The notes under the pieces: generated by a model
Databases searched by the model: none
What the model was told of the DNA's origin: nothing
What the model saw: only the letters and a program-made list of their open reading frames with translations
Translations under genes and position numbers: made by a program
Source of the DNA: an uncultured Oscillospiraceae bacterium
Lineage (GTDB): Bacteria; Bacillota; Clostridia; Oscillospirales; Ruminococcaceae
Reading direction: 5' to 3'
Assembly: GCA_910579175.1 (NCBI GenBank)
Contig: CAJTTB010000004.1
Coordinates: 12,981 to 76,980, forward strand
DNA: 64,000 nt
Part shown: piece after piece, positions 27,368 through 36,980 of the stretch
How positions within the stretch are numbered: position 1 is the first letter of the stretch
Layout of the letters: each line of letters begins with the position of its first letter

Positions 27368-28381
27368 ATGGCATCGTTTGATATTGGTATTGATTTGGGA
27401 ACGACGAAGATTATCATATATCGCAGTGACAGTGGAATTGCACTAAATGAGCCATCTATTGTAGCATATAATATACGCGATGAAAAAATTGTGGCAGTTG
27501 GAAATGAAGCCTATGCAATGCTTGGAAAAACACCCAGACATATTGTTGCAGAACAGCCATTAAAAGATGGGGTGATTTCCAACCACAAGTTATGTGAATC
27601 CATGATTAAGGAATACATTAAGCGCGTTTGTGGAAGTTTTTTTATTAAGCCTCGAATCGTTCTTTGTATTCCGTCTGTAACTACAGATGTAGAACGTCGA
27701 GCAGTGGTAGAAGCTGCATTGGCGGCGGGTGCGCGCAAGGTTTATCTCATTGAGGAACCAATTGCCGCTGCAATTGGTGCAGGCATTGACATTATGGAAG
27801 CAAATGGGAATTTGATAGTGGACATTGGGGGAGGAACCACCGATGTAGCAGTAATTTCCTTAAATGGTGTAGTGTGTTCTAAATCGATTAAGATAGCTGG
27901 AAATTTGATTGATGAGGAAATCATTAAATATTTTCTAAATAATCATAAATTGTCCATTGGACAGCGTATGGCAGAAAATATCAAGAAACAAGTTGGCTGT
28001 GTTTATCAACCAAATGAGAACAATACGACTTTTGTAAAGGGAAGAAACTTATTAACAGGTTATCCACAGCAGTTGGAAGTCAATGAAACAACGCTATACA
28101 AATGTATTTTAACTTTGGTAGAGAAAATTATTGAGACTGTAAAATTGGTACTAGAGCGCACACCTCCAGAATTGATTGGAGATATCTATGAAAATGGAGT
28201 TACCTTAACCGGCGGAGGTGCTTTGATTAAGGGATTGGATGAACTATTAAAAACGCATGTAAAAATACCAGTTCATATCGCCCCAGATCCAATTGAAGCG
28301 GTTTCGATTGGCACAGGTAAAGCATTTCAATATATTGAACATTTTCATGATGGCTTTATCAATGCAGATACCTATCATTAA
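27368..28381 (+). CDS. MreB/Mbl-like cell-shape actin homologue
   Basis: This 337-residue bacterial actin has phosphate motif 1 IGIDLGTTKIIIY, the NEPSIVAYN strand, PSVTTDVERRAV, phosphate motif 2 VDIGGGTTDVAVISL (about residues 155-169) and the adenosine motif LTGGGALIKGLDELL. It forms membrane-associated filaments that guide wall synthesis. No mreC, mreD or rodA is adjacent, so it is probably an Mbl/MreBH-type paralogue. The start is behind GGAGGG. Confidence 0.92.
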   Translation: MASFDIGIDLGTTKIIIYRSDSGIALNEPSIVAYNIRDEKIVAVGNEAYAMLGKTPRHIVAEQPLKDGVISNHKLCESMIKEYIKRVCGSFFIKPRIVLCIPSVTTDVERRAVVEAALAAGARKVYLIEEPIAAAIGAGIDIMEANGNLIVDIGGGTTDVAVISLNGVVCSKSIKIAGNLIDEEIIKYFLNNHKLSIGQRMAENIKKQVGCVYQPNENNTTFVKGRNLLTGYPQQLEVNETTLYKCILTLVEKIIETVKLVLERTPPELIGDIYENGVTLTGGGALIKGLDELLKTHVKIPVHIAPDPIEAVSIGTGKAFQYIEHFHDGFINADTYH

Positions 28382-28395
28382 TTGGTTTGCTTACT

Positions 28396-28412
28396 AAGAG
28401 GAAATTCCTCTT
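28396..28412. other. Short perfect hairpin between the MreB-like gene and asnS
   Basis: AAGAGGAA and TTCCTCTT form a perfect 17-nt palindrome in the 57-bp gap. It lacks a clear T-run, so it may be an mRNA-processing or weak termination signal. Confidence 0.5.
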
Positions 28413-28438
28413 AAATAATATAAAGGAGAAAAAACGAT

Positions 28439-29833
28439 ATGGTAAGAACTGAAATTAAGAGATTGTTTGCCGATGTGGCAAGCTATGAAGCGTCACCTGT
28501 AACTGTTTGCGGTTGGGTTAAGACGATTCGCAATTCAAAAGCACTGGGCTTTATTGAATTGAATGATGGCAGTTGTTTTAAAAATTTGCAGGTGGTATTT
28601 GAAGACAACAACATCAATCATTTTAAGGAAGTTTGTAAATATAATGTAGGAAGTGCTTTGGTAGTTACTGGAAATATCGTGGTTACTCCAGATGCAAAAC
28701 AGCCATTTGAACTTCATGCGACAGAAATTTTATTAGAAGGGGCTTCTACTGGGGATTATCCTTTACAGAAAAAGCGTCATAGTCTAGAATTTTTGCGTTC
28801 TATTGCACATTTAAGACCTAGAACCAATACGTTTAGCGCAATATTCCGTGTGCGTTCGGTTGCAGCTTATGCAATTCATAAATTCTTTCAAGAAAGAGGA
28901 TTTATTTATGCGCATACACCTTTGATTACTGCTAGCGATTGTGAAGGTGCAGGAGAAATGTTTCATGTCACTTCTTTTGATTTGGATAACATTCCAAGAA
29001 CAGAAGAAGGACAGATTGACTATAGTCAAGATTTCTTTGGAAAACATACAAGCCTGACAGTATCTGGACAGTTGGAAGGTGAATGTATGGCAATGGCATT
29101 TAGCAATATCTATACATTTGGTCCTACTTTTCGTGCGGAAAGATCTAACACCACACGTCATGCGGCTGAATTTTGGATGATTGAACCAGAAATTGCTTTT
29201 GCAGATTTAAATGATGTAATGGACTTGGCAAGGGATATGATAAAATTTATTTTATCCTATGTATTGGAACAATGCCCAGATGAAATGCAGTTTTTTAATC
29301 AATTTTATGATAAAGGTTTAATTGAGCGCTTAACTGCTTTGATAGACTCTGACTTTACGCATATTACCTATACACAGGCGGTTGAAATATTAGAACAGCA
29401 CAAAGAGCAATTTGAATACCCAGTTTATTGGGGTTGTGACTTACAGACAGAACATGAACGCTTCTTAACAGAGCAAATTTATAAACAGCCAGTTTTTGTA
29501 ACAGATTATCCAAAAGAAATTAAAGCATTTTATATGCGGGTAAATGAGGATAACAAAACGGTTGCCGCAGTGGATTTATTGGTTCCTGGAGTGGGAGAGA
29601 TTATCGGTGGAAGTCAACGTGAAGAGCGTTTGGAATTATTGACAACAAGATTGCAGGAATTGGGATTAGACCCAGAGAGTTATTCTTGGTATTTGGATTT
29701 AAGACGTTATGGAGGTACCAAACATGGAGGTTATGGATTGGGCTTTGAGCGTTTGATGATGTATATAACTGGTGTTTCTAACATTCGTGATGTATTGCCA
29801 TTCCCTAGAACAACAGGCAGTGCAGAATATTAA
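28439..29833 (+). CDS. asnS: Asparaginyl-tRNA synthetase
   Basis: This 464-residue class IIb synthetase has an N-terminal anticodon-binding OB fold (VTVCGWVKTIRNSKALGFIEL), motif 2 FRAERSNTTRHAAEFWMIEPE (the AsnRS-type EFWMIEPE) and motif 3 GYGLGFERLMMYITG. The 57-bp leader is too short for a T-box. A direct AsnRS means the cell does not rely only on transamidation to make Asn-tRNA. Confidence 0.97.
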   Translation: MVRTEIKRLFADVASYEASPVTVCGWVKTIRNSKALGFIELNDGSCFKNLQVVFEDNNINHFKEVCKYNVGSALVVTGNIVVTPDAKQPFELHATEILLEGASTGDYPLQKKRHSLEFLRSIAHLRPRTNTFSAIFRVRSVAAYAIHKFFQERGFIYAHTPLITASDCEGAGEMFHVTSFDLDNIPRTEEGQIDYSQDFFGKHTSLTVSGQLEGECMAMAFSNIYTFGPTFRAERSNTTRHAAEFWMIEPEIAFADLNDVMDLARDMIKFILSYVLEQCPDEMQFFNQFYDKGLIERLTALIDSDFTHITYTQAVEILEQHKEQFEYPVYWGCDLQTEHERFLTEQIYKQPVFVTDYPKEIKAFYMRVNEDNKTVAAVDLLVPGVGEIIGGSQREERLELLTTRLQELGLDPESYSWYLDLRRYGGTKHGGYGLGFERLMMYITGVSNIRDVLPFPRTTGSAEY

Positions 29834-29853
29834 TCTTTTGTAATTATGAATAA

Positions 29854-29901
29854 AACTGGTGTAAAAGTAAGAATTTCTTGACTTTTATACCAGTTCTTTT
29901 T
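29854..29901 (+). terminator. Intrinsic terminator after asnS
   Basis: AACTGGTGTAAAAGT pairs with ACTTTTATACCAGTT around an AAGAAATTTCTTG-like loop, with TTCTTTTT downstream. Confidence 0.85.
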
Positions 29902-30030
29902 ATGCGAAAATCATATCAAATAAAGAGTAAATGATAAAGGATTGTAAGAATTTTGATGGTTATTTTAGATGGAATAAAACAATCAGATCACACAAAAGCG
30001 TTTACAGTAAAGTTCTCTGTATTTTGAATT

Positions 30031-30098
30031 TATACTATTTTTTATTACGAGCCGCTGATGATAGTCAGGCGTGTCAGCGAGTAATAAAAAATATACCT
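30031..30098 (-). repeat. Solitary hairpin repeat related to the right-end array
   Basis: TATTTTTTATTAC (30036-30048) and GTAATAAAAAATA (30081-30093) pair perfectly around a 32-nt GC-rich loop, which itself contains CGCTGA and TCAGCG. On the minus strand the flanks read GGTA before the stem and GT after it, as in the array at 63.75-64 kb (GGTATATTTTTT and AATAAAAAATAGT). It lies in the convergent gap between asnS and the cation transporter and is therefore probably a dispersed copy of the same element. Confidence 0.75.
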
Positions 30099-30118
30099 TA
30101 GTGGCTTATCATAAGAAG

Positions 30119-31282
30119 TTAAAATGATTTATCAATATTAATTGTAACTTCATATGCTTCATCGATGACTTTAACTGCTTTTGCAATTGTATTAAGAACT
30201 TCTTCATCATTTAGGCGAAACTTATGAGGTACAACAACATCAAATATTAGGTTGGTATGGGTGTCACCTGGTACCATTCTAAAGTCGTGCATTGCTAAAC
30301 AGGGGTCAATTACTTTGATTAATTGCGCCACTCTATTTTTCACTTCGTTTGTTTTTTTGTCATTGGTTGCAATTGGATCTATATGAATGACTGCTTCACA
30401 ATGAAATGCCAATTTTAATTCTCGTTCAATGGTATCAATCACATCATGGATTTTTAGAATATCTGCTTGGCAAGGAACCTCAGCATGGAGGGAGATAATA
30501 CTTTTTCCAGGACCGTAATTGTGTACAATGAGGTCGTGAATTCCAACAATTTCAGGATATTGTAATACCTTAGTTTGAATTTGGTTGACAAAATCCGGAT
30601 CAGGATTTTGCCCCATCAATAGGTTTAGGGTATCTTTGGCAGTCATAAAACCGGTATAAATAATAAATAAAGCAACCAAAAGACCAATGTAACCATCAAT
30701 ATTTAGATGAAAATAATGATGGATTAACATTCCAATGGTAACAGCAAGGGTTGCAATCATATCACTTAAACTATCTAGCGAAGTTGCCTGCATAGCTGCT
30801 GAATTGATTTTTTTCCCCAATGTGCGATTGAATAAAGCCATCCATAATTTCACTGCAATAGAAAGCAATAAAATAAATAAAGACAACCAATGAAATGTTA
30901 TGATTTGAGGGTGAAGAATTTTTTCAAAGGAACTTTTGCCCAGTTCAAAACCCATTAACATGATGACAAGGGAAACAATAAAACCAGAAATATACTCTGC
31001 TCTGCCATGTCCAAAGGGATGATTTGCATCTGCTGGCAGTCCAGCGATTTTAAATCCCAGTAGTGTAACAATGGAAGAACCTGCATCGGAAAGATTATTA
31101 AAGGCGTCTGCCAAGATAGAAATAGAACTGGTTAAAATTCCCGCCATCAATTTGGCAAGAAATAAAAATATGTTACAACAAATGCCAACACAGCTTCCCA
31201 AAATACCATATTTTTGTCGGATATTGGGGTCTTGTATTTGTTGGTAGTCTTTGATAAATAAACGAATTAAAAATGTAGTCAT
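30119..31282 (-). CDS. Cation diffusion facilitator transporter
   Basis: This 387-residue metal exporter has six membrane helices and a C-terminal cytoplasmic dimerisation domain (LHAEVPC, AVIHIDP). The metal site in helix 2 reads ADAFNNLSD, giving N-x-x-x-D, and helix 5 reads SLDSLSD, giving D-x-x-x-D, rather than the H-x-x-x-D of zinc exporters. That pattern suggests manganese or iron. NHPFGHGRAEY is the usual family signature. The start follows GAAGGTG. Confidence 0.93.
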   Translation of the reverse strand: MTTFLIRLFIKDYQQIQDPNIRQKYGILGSCVGICCNIFLFLAKLMAGILTSSISILADAFNNLSDAGSSIVTLLGFKIAGLPADANHPFGHGRAEYISGFIVSLVIMLMGFELGKSSFEKILHPQIITFHWLSLFILLLSIAVKLWMALFNRTLGKKINSAAMQATSLDSLSDMIATLAVTIGMLIHHYFHLNIDGYIGLLVALFIIYTGFMTAKDTLNLLMGQNPDPDFVNQIQTKVLQYPEIVGIHDLIVHNYGPGKSIISLHAEVPCQADILKIHDVIDTIERELKLAFHCEAVIHIDPIATNDKKTNEVKNRVAQLIKVIDPCLAMHDFRMVPGDTHTNLIFDVVVPHKFRLNDEEVLNTIAKAVKVIDEAYEVTINIDKSF

Positions 31283-31866
31283 AAGGTCACCTTCTTAGTT
31301 TGGTTTGTTAAGTATGTGGATAGATTTCCTGTCGTTTTGTAATCGCAGTACACAGTCAGAAGATAAAAGAGATATGTTTTCTGTATTGTTTTTTGATATC
31401 TGTAGGTATACTTTAAGCCAATATTATTTTGATAGGAATCAATTTTTGAAATAGATAAATTGATTTTCATTGTAACATATTTAAACGGAATTTTCTAGGG
31501 GATATTTGTTTATATGTGATTGTATATGAAATCCATCTGAGATGTGTTTTGAAAAGTGAGAGCCTCTCATTTAAGAAGCATATAAATTTGTTTTGCATGA
31601 TAGCGCGGGTTATCGCTCTATTGTTTTTTGGCGAGATTGTCAGAGACAGCAATCAGAGAAAAGATTGGTGCAAGCAATGCAGGGATTTTCTGTTCAAAAT
31701 CGTACTATTATTTTTAAAATTTTTTAGAGATTATCTTTAAAAAACGAATCATTTTTTCTAGCAATAATACAAAAAAATGTTTTATATAGAGTTTTTTTTT
31801 GACTTATATGCTTTAAAGTGGTAAAATGATAAACAGATTAATTTTGTTGAAAAAGAGGGGATTTTC
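31283..31866. promoter_or_regulatory. Divergent regulatory region between the CDF and symporter genes
   Basis: No convincing gene is seen in this 584-bp gap; short frames on both strands lack ribosome sites. A plus-strand promoter for the symporter is clear: TTGACT (31799-31804), 17 bp, TAAAAT (31822-31827). A 9-bp inverted repeat (AATCAATTT at 31437-31445 and AAATTGATT at 31457-31465) lies upstream of the CDF gene and could be an operator. Confidence 0.6.
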
Positions 31867-33384
31867 ATGTTGATTAAAGTAATTATTTTATTGGTATTTT
31901 TTGTAGTTACTGCTGGGGTGGGAATTTATTGCCGCAAACAGGCTTCTAGTGTAACCGATTTTGTACTTGGAGGTCGTGGAATTGGACCTTGGGTTACCGC
32001 TTTTGCTTATGGGACTTCTTATTTTTCTGCGGTGGTGTTCATTGGATATGCAGGGCAATTTGGTTGGAACTTTGGTGTTGCTGCTACCTGGATTGGAATT
32101 GGAAATGCGTTGATTGGGGGGCTTTTGGCTTGGATGGTTTTGGGCAGACGCACCCGTATTATGACCAAGCATTTTGAATCTGCCACAATGCCAGATTTTT
32201 TTGCAAAGCGATATCATGCTCCATCATTTAGAATTTTAGCTTCTGTGATTATTTTTGTGTTTTTGGTACCCTATTCTGCATCGGTTTATAAAGGGCTTTC
32301 TGGTTTGTTTTCTATGGCATTTGGGATTGACTTTACTTATTGTATGATTGGAATTGCAATTTTGACCGGAGTCTATGTCATTTTAGGAGGGTATTTGGCA
32401 GCAGCATTAAATGATTTGATTCAGGGAATTATTATGTTGATTGGTATTGTCGCAGTGGTGGGCTCTATCTTAAATGTAAATGGAGGATTGATAAAATCCT
32501 TAGAGGCATTGTCTGTGATTCCTTCCGCTGAGGCACCCAATCTAAATGGCGCTTATGTTTCATTTTTAGGTCCGAATCCACTTTCTTTATTGGGCGTAAT
32601 TTTATTGACCAGTTTGGGAACTTGGGGGCTTCCTCAGATGGTACATAAATTTTATACCATTAAAAATGAAAAGGCTATCAAAACAGGCACGATTATCTCT
32701 ACTATATTTGCTTTGATTATCGCGGGTGGCTCTTATTTTATGGGTAGTTTTGGACGGTTGTTTTATACACCTGGAGAAAAGGGCATTTTATTTGACGAGA
32801 TTGTTCCAAGTATGCTTTCTGGAGGTCTTTCAGATTTGTTGATTGGAATTGTAATTATTTTGGTATTATCTGCGTCAATGTCCACCCTTTCTTCTTTGGT
32901 AATCGCATCTAGTGCCACATTTACCAGTGACTTTTTAAAGGGAATTTGTTTGAAAAATTTAAAGCCAAAACAAGAATTACTGATCATTAGAATATTGTGT
33001 GCAGTTTTTATTGCGCTTTCTGTGATTCTTGCACTGAATCCAAATAGTTTGATTTCTTCTTTAATGTCTTTGTCTTGGGGTGCTTTGGCAGGGTCTTTTT
33101 TGGGACCATTTTTATATGGACTATTTTGGAAAGGAACGACAAAAGCGTCTGTAATTGCGAGTTTTATTACAGGAATTGGCGTGAATGTATGCAACTTATG
33201 GCTGCACTTTACAGAGCCTACAACAGCAGGAGCCATTTCCATTGTTGCTTCTTTGATTGTAGTGCCATTGGTCAGCTTGGTAACGCCAAAATTGAATCAA
33301 GCAGAGGTACAAGAAGCTTTTCGTTGTTATGAAGAAAAAATTCCAGTTTCTCATAAAAATGTGTTAAAAGAAGAAAGTGAATAA
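31867..33384 (+). CDS. Sodium:solute symporter family protein
   Basis: This 505-residue SSS-family permease has about 13 membrane helices. It carries the family stretches SVTDFVLGGRGIGPWVTAFAYGTSYFSA and TSLGTWGLPQMVHKFYTIK in shortened form, as in PutP-like proteins. Substrates of the family range from proline to sugars. It precedes araR and araD, but a separate promoter lies between, so pentose uptake is only a possibility. The start has a strong AGAGGGGA site. Confidence 0.92.
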   Translation: MLIKVIILLVFFVVTAGVGIYCRKQASSVTDFVLGGRGIGPWVTAFAYGTSYFSAVVFIGYAGQFGWNFGVAATWIGIGNALIGGLLAWMVLGRRTRIMTKHFESATMPDFFAKRYHAPSFRILASVIIFVFLVPYSASVYKGLSGLFSMAFGIDFTYCMIGIAILTGVYVILGGYLAAALNDLIQGIIMLIGIVAVVGSILNVNGGLIKSLEALSVIPSAEAPNLNGAYVSFLGPNPLSLLGVILLTSLGTWGLPQMVHKFYTIKNEKAIKTGTIISTIFALIIAGGSYFMGSFGRLFYTPGEKGILFDEIVPSMLSGGLSDLLIGIVIILVLSASMSTLSSLVIASSATFTSDFLKGICLKNLKPKQELLIIRILCAVFIALSVILALNPNSLISSLMSLSWGALAGSFLGPFLYGLFWKGTTKASVIASFITGIGVNVCNLWLHFTEPTTAGAISIVASLIVVPLVSLVTPKLNQAEVQEAFRCYEEKIPVSHKNVLKEESE

Positions 33385-33413
33385 TTTCAAATTGTTAAGA
33401 GTTGGGAACTTTC

Positions 33414-33442
33414 TTGTCAAAGTGATTTCTTCATGTTATGAT
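33414..33442 (+). promoter_or_regulatory. Promoter of the araR-araD unit
   Basis: TTGTCA (33414-33419) and TATGAT (33437-33442) are 17 bp apart, about 35 bp before the araR start. I could not identify a clear AraR operator. Confidence 0.65.
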
Positions 33443-33476
33443 ATTTTTATGAAACAGAAAGGAATTTCCCCAACTT

Positions 33477-34586
33477 ATGAAACCAAAATATATTCTTGTA
33501 AGTGATTGGATTCGGGAACGTATTTTAAGTGGAGTTTATCCCAATCATGCAAAGCTTCCATCAGAAAATGAGTTTGTTAAAAAATTTAATGTCAGCCGTC
33601 AGACAGTGCGTCAGGCAATTAATACATTGGTTTGTGAGCATTTTGTACAGCGGCGGCAGGGAAGTGGCACTTATGTTTGTTATCATTCTGATAAGGACAA
33701 AGTCCCAACACAAACCATTGGAGTGATAACTACTTATTTCAATCAGAATATCTTTCCAGATATGATAAATGGAATAGATCGAGTACTAAAAGAACACGAT
33801 TATCATATGGATTTGAAAGTTACCTACAATCAGGTGATACGAGAGCGCTTGATACTCAAATCAATGTTGGAAAATAATGTGGATGGATTGATTATCGAAC
33901 CAACCAAAAGTGCGTTGTTAAATCCAAATTGTGATTTATATCGTGAGGTAATTCAAAGGCAGATTCCCATTGTTTTGATAAATGGTTATTATACAGCCTT
34001 TGATTTTCCTTATGTTTCCATGGATGATTATACTGCTGGAAAGCAAAATACGGTTTATTTGATACAGAGAGGACATACAAAATTATTTGGTATTTTTAAA
34101 TCAGATGATATGCGAGGGCATTTTCGCTATAGTGGATTTATCAATACGTTGCAACAATATCAATTAAAATTTGATGATGATAATATTCTTTGGTATGTCA
34201 CAGAGGATTTAGAAAAATTGTTTTGCCCTTCCAACGACCAATCTATATTACAACGAATTGGGGAAAATACAGGGATTGTCTGTTACAATGATGAAGTTGC
34301 AGTAAAACTGATTGAAGTGTTCCAAAGAAATCAAAAATCTGTTCCCAAAGACTATTCGATGATTGGTTTTGATAATTCCAATTTATCTGTTTTGTGCGAT
34401 ATTGGTTTGACAAGCAGTGATTATCCTGCGAAATTGATTGGGATAGAAGCTGCCAACCGGGTTTTAAAGATGTTACAAGGCTTATCAGTGAAATGCCTTT
34501 TGATTCCTCCAAAAATTATCCAGCGCAATTCTGTAAAAGATAATATGGTGAGAGAATCATGTGAATCTATTATAAAAAGGAAGTGA
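33477..34586 (+). CDS. araR: AraR-like transcription regulator (GntR DNA-binding, LacI sensor)
   Basis: This 369-residue regulator combines an N-terminal GntR winged helix (VSRQTVRQAINTLVCEHFV, GSGTYV, residues about 38-72) with a C-terminal LacI-type sugar-binding domain (TIGVITTYFNQNIFPDMING, VPKDYSMIGFDNSNLSVLC). This is the AraR domain order, which represses arabinose genes until L-arabinose binds. It is followed directly by araD (6-bp gap), supporting the arabinose role. No araA or araB lies in the window. Confidence 0.9.
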   Translation: MKPKYILVSDWIRERILSGVYPNHAKLPSENEFVKKFNVSRQTVRQAINTLVCEHFVQRRQGSGTYVCYHSDKDKVPTQTIGVITTYFNQNIFPDMINGIDRVLKEHDYHMDLKVTYNQVIRERLILKSMLENNVDGLIIEPTKSALLNPNCDLYREVIQRQIPIVLINGYYTAFDFPYVSMDDYTAGKQNTVYLIQRGHTKLFGIFKSDDMRGHFRYSGFINTLQQYQLKFDDDNILWYVTEDLEKLFCPSNDQSILQRIGENTGIVCYNDEVAVKLIEVFQRNQKSVPKDYSMIGFDNSNLSVLCDIGLTSSDYPAKLIGIEAANRVLKMLQGLSVKCLLIPPKIIQRNSVKDNMVRESCESIIKRK

Positions 34587-34591
34587 TTGGA

Positions 34592-35290
34592 ATGATGTTA
34601 GATAATTTAAAAAAGCAGGTTTATGAAGCCAATCTATTGTTGCCTGCATATGGCTTGGTTACCTTTACTTGGGGAAATGTCTCAGCAATTGACAGAAATC
34701 AAAAAATAGTTGCGATAAAACCTTCTGGTGTGGAATATGACACCATGACACCAGATGACATTGTAATTGTAGATTTAGATGGAAATGTGGTGGAAGGGCA
34801 TCGAAATCCCTCCTCAGATACCGCAACCCATTTACAGCTCTATCGAAATTTTCCCAATATTGGTGGAGTGGTGCATACGCATTCTCGGTGGGCAACTATC
34901 TGGGCACAGTCTGGGGAAAGTATCTTGCCTTATGGCACAACACATGCAGATTATTTTTGTGGTGCCATTCCATGCACCAGAGAGATGACAGCAGAAGAAA
35001 TTCAAACCGATTATGAAAAAAACACAGGAATGGTGATCGTGGAAACCTTTGCACAGAAACAACCCGATGATATTCCAGCGGTATTGGTAAAGAATCACGG
35101 ACCATTCTGCTGGGGAACAGACTGTAAAAATGCAGTGGATAACGCAGTCGTATTAGAGGAAATTGCGATGATGGCATTTTATACAGAGCAATTGGGAATG
35201 ATGACACCGATGTCTAAGACGTTGCTAAATAAACACTTTTTTCGCAAACACGGAAAAGATGCCTATTATGGGCAAAAAAAGAAAATATAA
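34592..35290 (+). CDS. araD: L-ribulose-5-phosphate 4-epimerase
   Basis: This 232-residue class II aldolase-fold epimerase converts L-ribulose 5-phosphate to D-xylulose 5-phosphate. The metal site is HTHSRWATIWAQ (about residues 92-103) with a third His in VKNHGPFCWG. TWGNVSAID and KPSGVEYD are typical substrate loops. The ATG at 34592 sits behind AAGGAAG; the GTG at 34583 overlaps araR. Its product could feed Rpe and the pentose phosphate pathway. Confidence 0.93.
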   Translation: MMLDNLKKQVYEANLLLPAYGLVTFTWGNVSAIDRNQKIVAIKPSGVEYDTMTPDDIVIVDLDGNVVEGHRNPSSDTATHLQLYRNFPNIGGVVHTHSRWATIWAQSGESILPYGTTHADYFCGAIPCTREMTAEEIQTDYEKNTGMVIVETFAQKQPDDIPAVLVKNHGPFCWGTDCKNAVDNAVVLEEIAMMAFYTEQLGMMTPMSKTLLNKHFFRKHGKDAYYGQKKKI

Positions 35291-35297
35291 ACCTTAT

Positions 35298-35325
35298 ACT
35301 GCTGCAAGACCATGCAGCAGTTTTT
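35298..35325 (+). terminator. Intrinsic terminator after araD
   Basis: CTGCTGCA and TGCAGCAG enclose a 6-nt loop followed by TTTTT, 8 bp after the araD stop. Confidence 0.9.
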
Positions 35326-35664
35326 GATCATATGACAATAAAAACTATTGCTCAATGATATGCCACCAATGAAAAAATAATAAAGAAAGGGATAGCAATA
35401 TCATATTGATTTAAAATCTGTGAATCGTTTGTCCTGAGAAGTTGCGCAATCAGGCTATTAAAAAAATGAAGTTGTATGAATGAAATGACAGTGAAATCCA
35501 AAAGACATAGAGAAGTTTCACAAGGAATTGTGTAAATCATGTCGAAATTTTGTCAATTAAAATTTGCAGGATTTTGAAAACAATCTTGCAAATTTACATA
35601 TAATATAGTAAAATAAATAGTATCGCAATTGATTGATAAAAGTAAGAAAATATAGGAGGCTGTC
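35326..35664 (+). promoter_or_regulatory. Leader and promoter of the aminotransferase gene
   Basis: No gene is seen in this 339-bp stretch. Near its end TTGCAA (35586-35591) and TAAAAT (35609-35614) are 17 bp apart, and TATAAT also occurs at about 35599. A TAGGAGG ribosome site precedes the gene. The rest is plain AT-rich sequence. Confidence 0.6.
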
Positions 35665-36945
35665 ATGATTTCATACCAAGAAATGTCTAAAGAACAACTG
35701 CTTGCTGAACAAGAAAATTTAAAAAATGCTTATCAAGAATTTCAAAAAAAGGGATTAACCTTAAATATGTCTCGTGGGAAACCAAGCGCTGACCAATTAA
35801 ATTTATCAATGTCTATGTTGGATATTTTAAAAAAAGATGATATTTTAATTGATGAATCTGGAACAGATACTCGAAATTATGGATTACTAGATGGTATTCC
35901 AGAAGCAAAACGCTTATTTTCTCAGGTGTTGAATGTAAAACCTGAAGAGATTATTATTGGAGGTAACTCCAGTTTGAATATGATGTATGATACAGTCTCT
36001 AGAGCAATGTTTTTTGGGTTTGTGGATTCTGAAAAGCCATGGAAAGACTATTCTAATATCAAATTTTTGTGTCCAGTACCAGGTTATGACCGTCATTTTG
36101 CAATCTGTGAGTTATTTGGAATTGACATGATTCCTATCCCAATGACCTCAACCGGACCTGATATGGATTTGGTAGAAAAATATGTGGCAGAAGATGAAAC
36201 GGTCAAGGGCATTTGGTGCGTACCAATTTATTCTAATCCTCAAGGGATTACTTATTCTGATGAAACAGTTCGCCGCTTTGCTTGTATGAAAACAGCAGCC
36301 AAAGACTTTCGTATTTTTTGGGATAATGCATATAATGTGCACCATTTAACCGATACACCAGATACATTATTGGATTTATTCCAAGAATGTAAAAAAATAG
36401 GAACAGAAGATCGTGTATTGATGTTTGCTTCCACTTCAAAAATCAGTTTTCCAGGTGCAGGGATTGCCAGTTTTGCAGCCAGTGTGCGCAATTTAGAATA
36501 CATAAAAAAACAAATGTCCATTCAGACAATTGGTTTTGATAAGATTAAACAGTTAAGACATGTAAAATTCTTTCAAAATTTAGCGGGTATAGAAGCTCAT
36601 ATGCAAAAGCATCGTGCCATTTTGCAACCAAAATTTGATGTCGTGTTAGAGGCTTTGGATAGAGAATTGGCACCGCTAAAAATTGCAAATTGGAATAAAC
36701 CCAATGGTGGTTATTTTATTTCTTTGGATACACTGGATGGTTGTGCAAAAAGAGTGATTTCCTTATGTAAGGAAGCGGGAGTTGAAATGACGCCAGCAGG
36801 TGCAACCTATCCATATGGAAAAGACCCTCATGATAGCAATATCCGTATTGCACCGACCTATCCTCCTGTAGAAGAACTCAAACAAGCAGTTGAGCTATTT
36901 TGTATCTGTGTGAAGTTGGCAAGTGTTGAGAAGCTATTAAAGTAA
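35665..36945 (+). CDS. Aspartate aminotransferase-like PLP enzyme (subgroup Ic)
   Basis: This 426-residue fold-type I aminotransferase starts with the Ic-type pattern NMSRGKPSADQLNLSMSML and RNYGLLDGIPEAKRLF. The PLP lysine lies in ASTSKISFPGAG (about residue 260), with an Asp in FWDNAYNVHHL. Family members include aspartate aminotransferases and alanine-forming relatives, so the exact substrate is not fixed. It forms a single-gene unit between its own promoter and a terminator. Confidence 0.88.
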   Translation: MISYQEMSKEQLLAEQENLKNAYQEFQKKGLTLNMSRGKPSADQLNLSMSMLDILKKDDILIDESGTDTRNYGLLDGIPEAKRLFSQVLNVKPEEIIIGGNSSLNMMYDTVSRAMFFGFVDSEKPWKDYSNIKFLCPVPGYDRHFAICELFGIDMIPIPMTSTGPDMDLVEKYVAEDETVKGIWCVPIYSNPQGITYSDETVRRFACMKTAAKDFRIFWDNAYNVHHLTDTPDTLLDLFQECKKIGTEDRVLMFASTSKISFPGAGIASFAASVRNLEYIKKQMSIQTIGFDKIKQLRHVKFFQNLAGIEAHMQKHRAILQPKFDVVLEALDRELAPLKIANWNKPNGGYFISLDTLDGCAKRVISLCKEAGVEMTPAGATYPYGKDPHDSNIRIAPTYPPVEELKQAVELFCICVKLASVEKLLK

Positions 36946-36980
36946 TATTTTTGAAATTAGCATATCGTTTTGAAATGAAT

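Noticed and set aside
31467..31740. Short overlapping frames on both strands in the CDF-symporter gap
   Set aside because: No ribosome site, odd composition, and no family similarity that I recognise.
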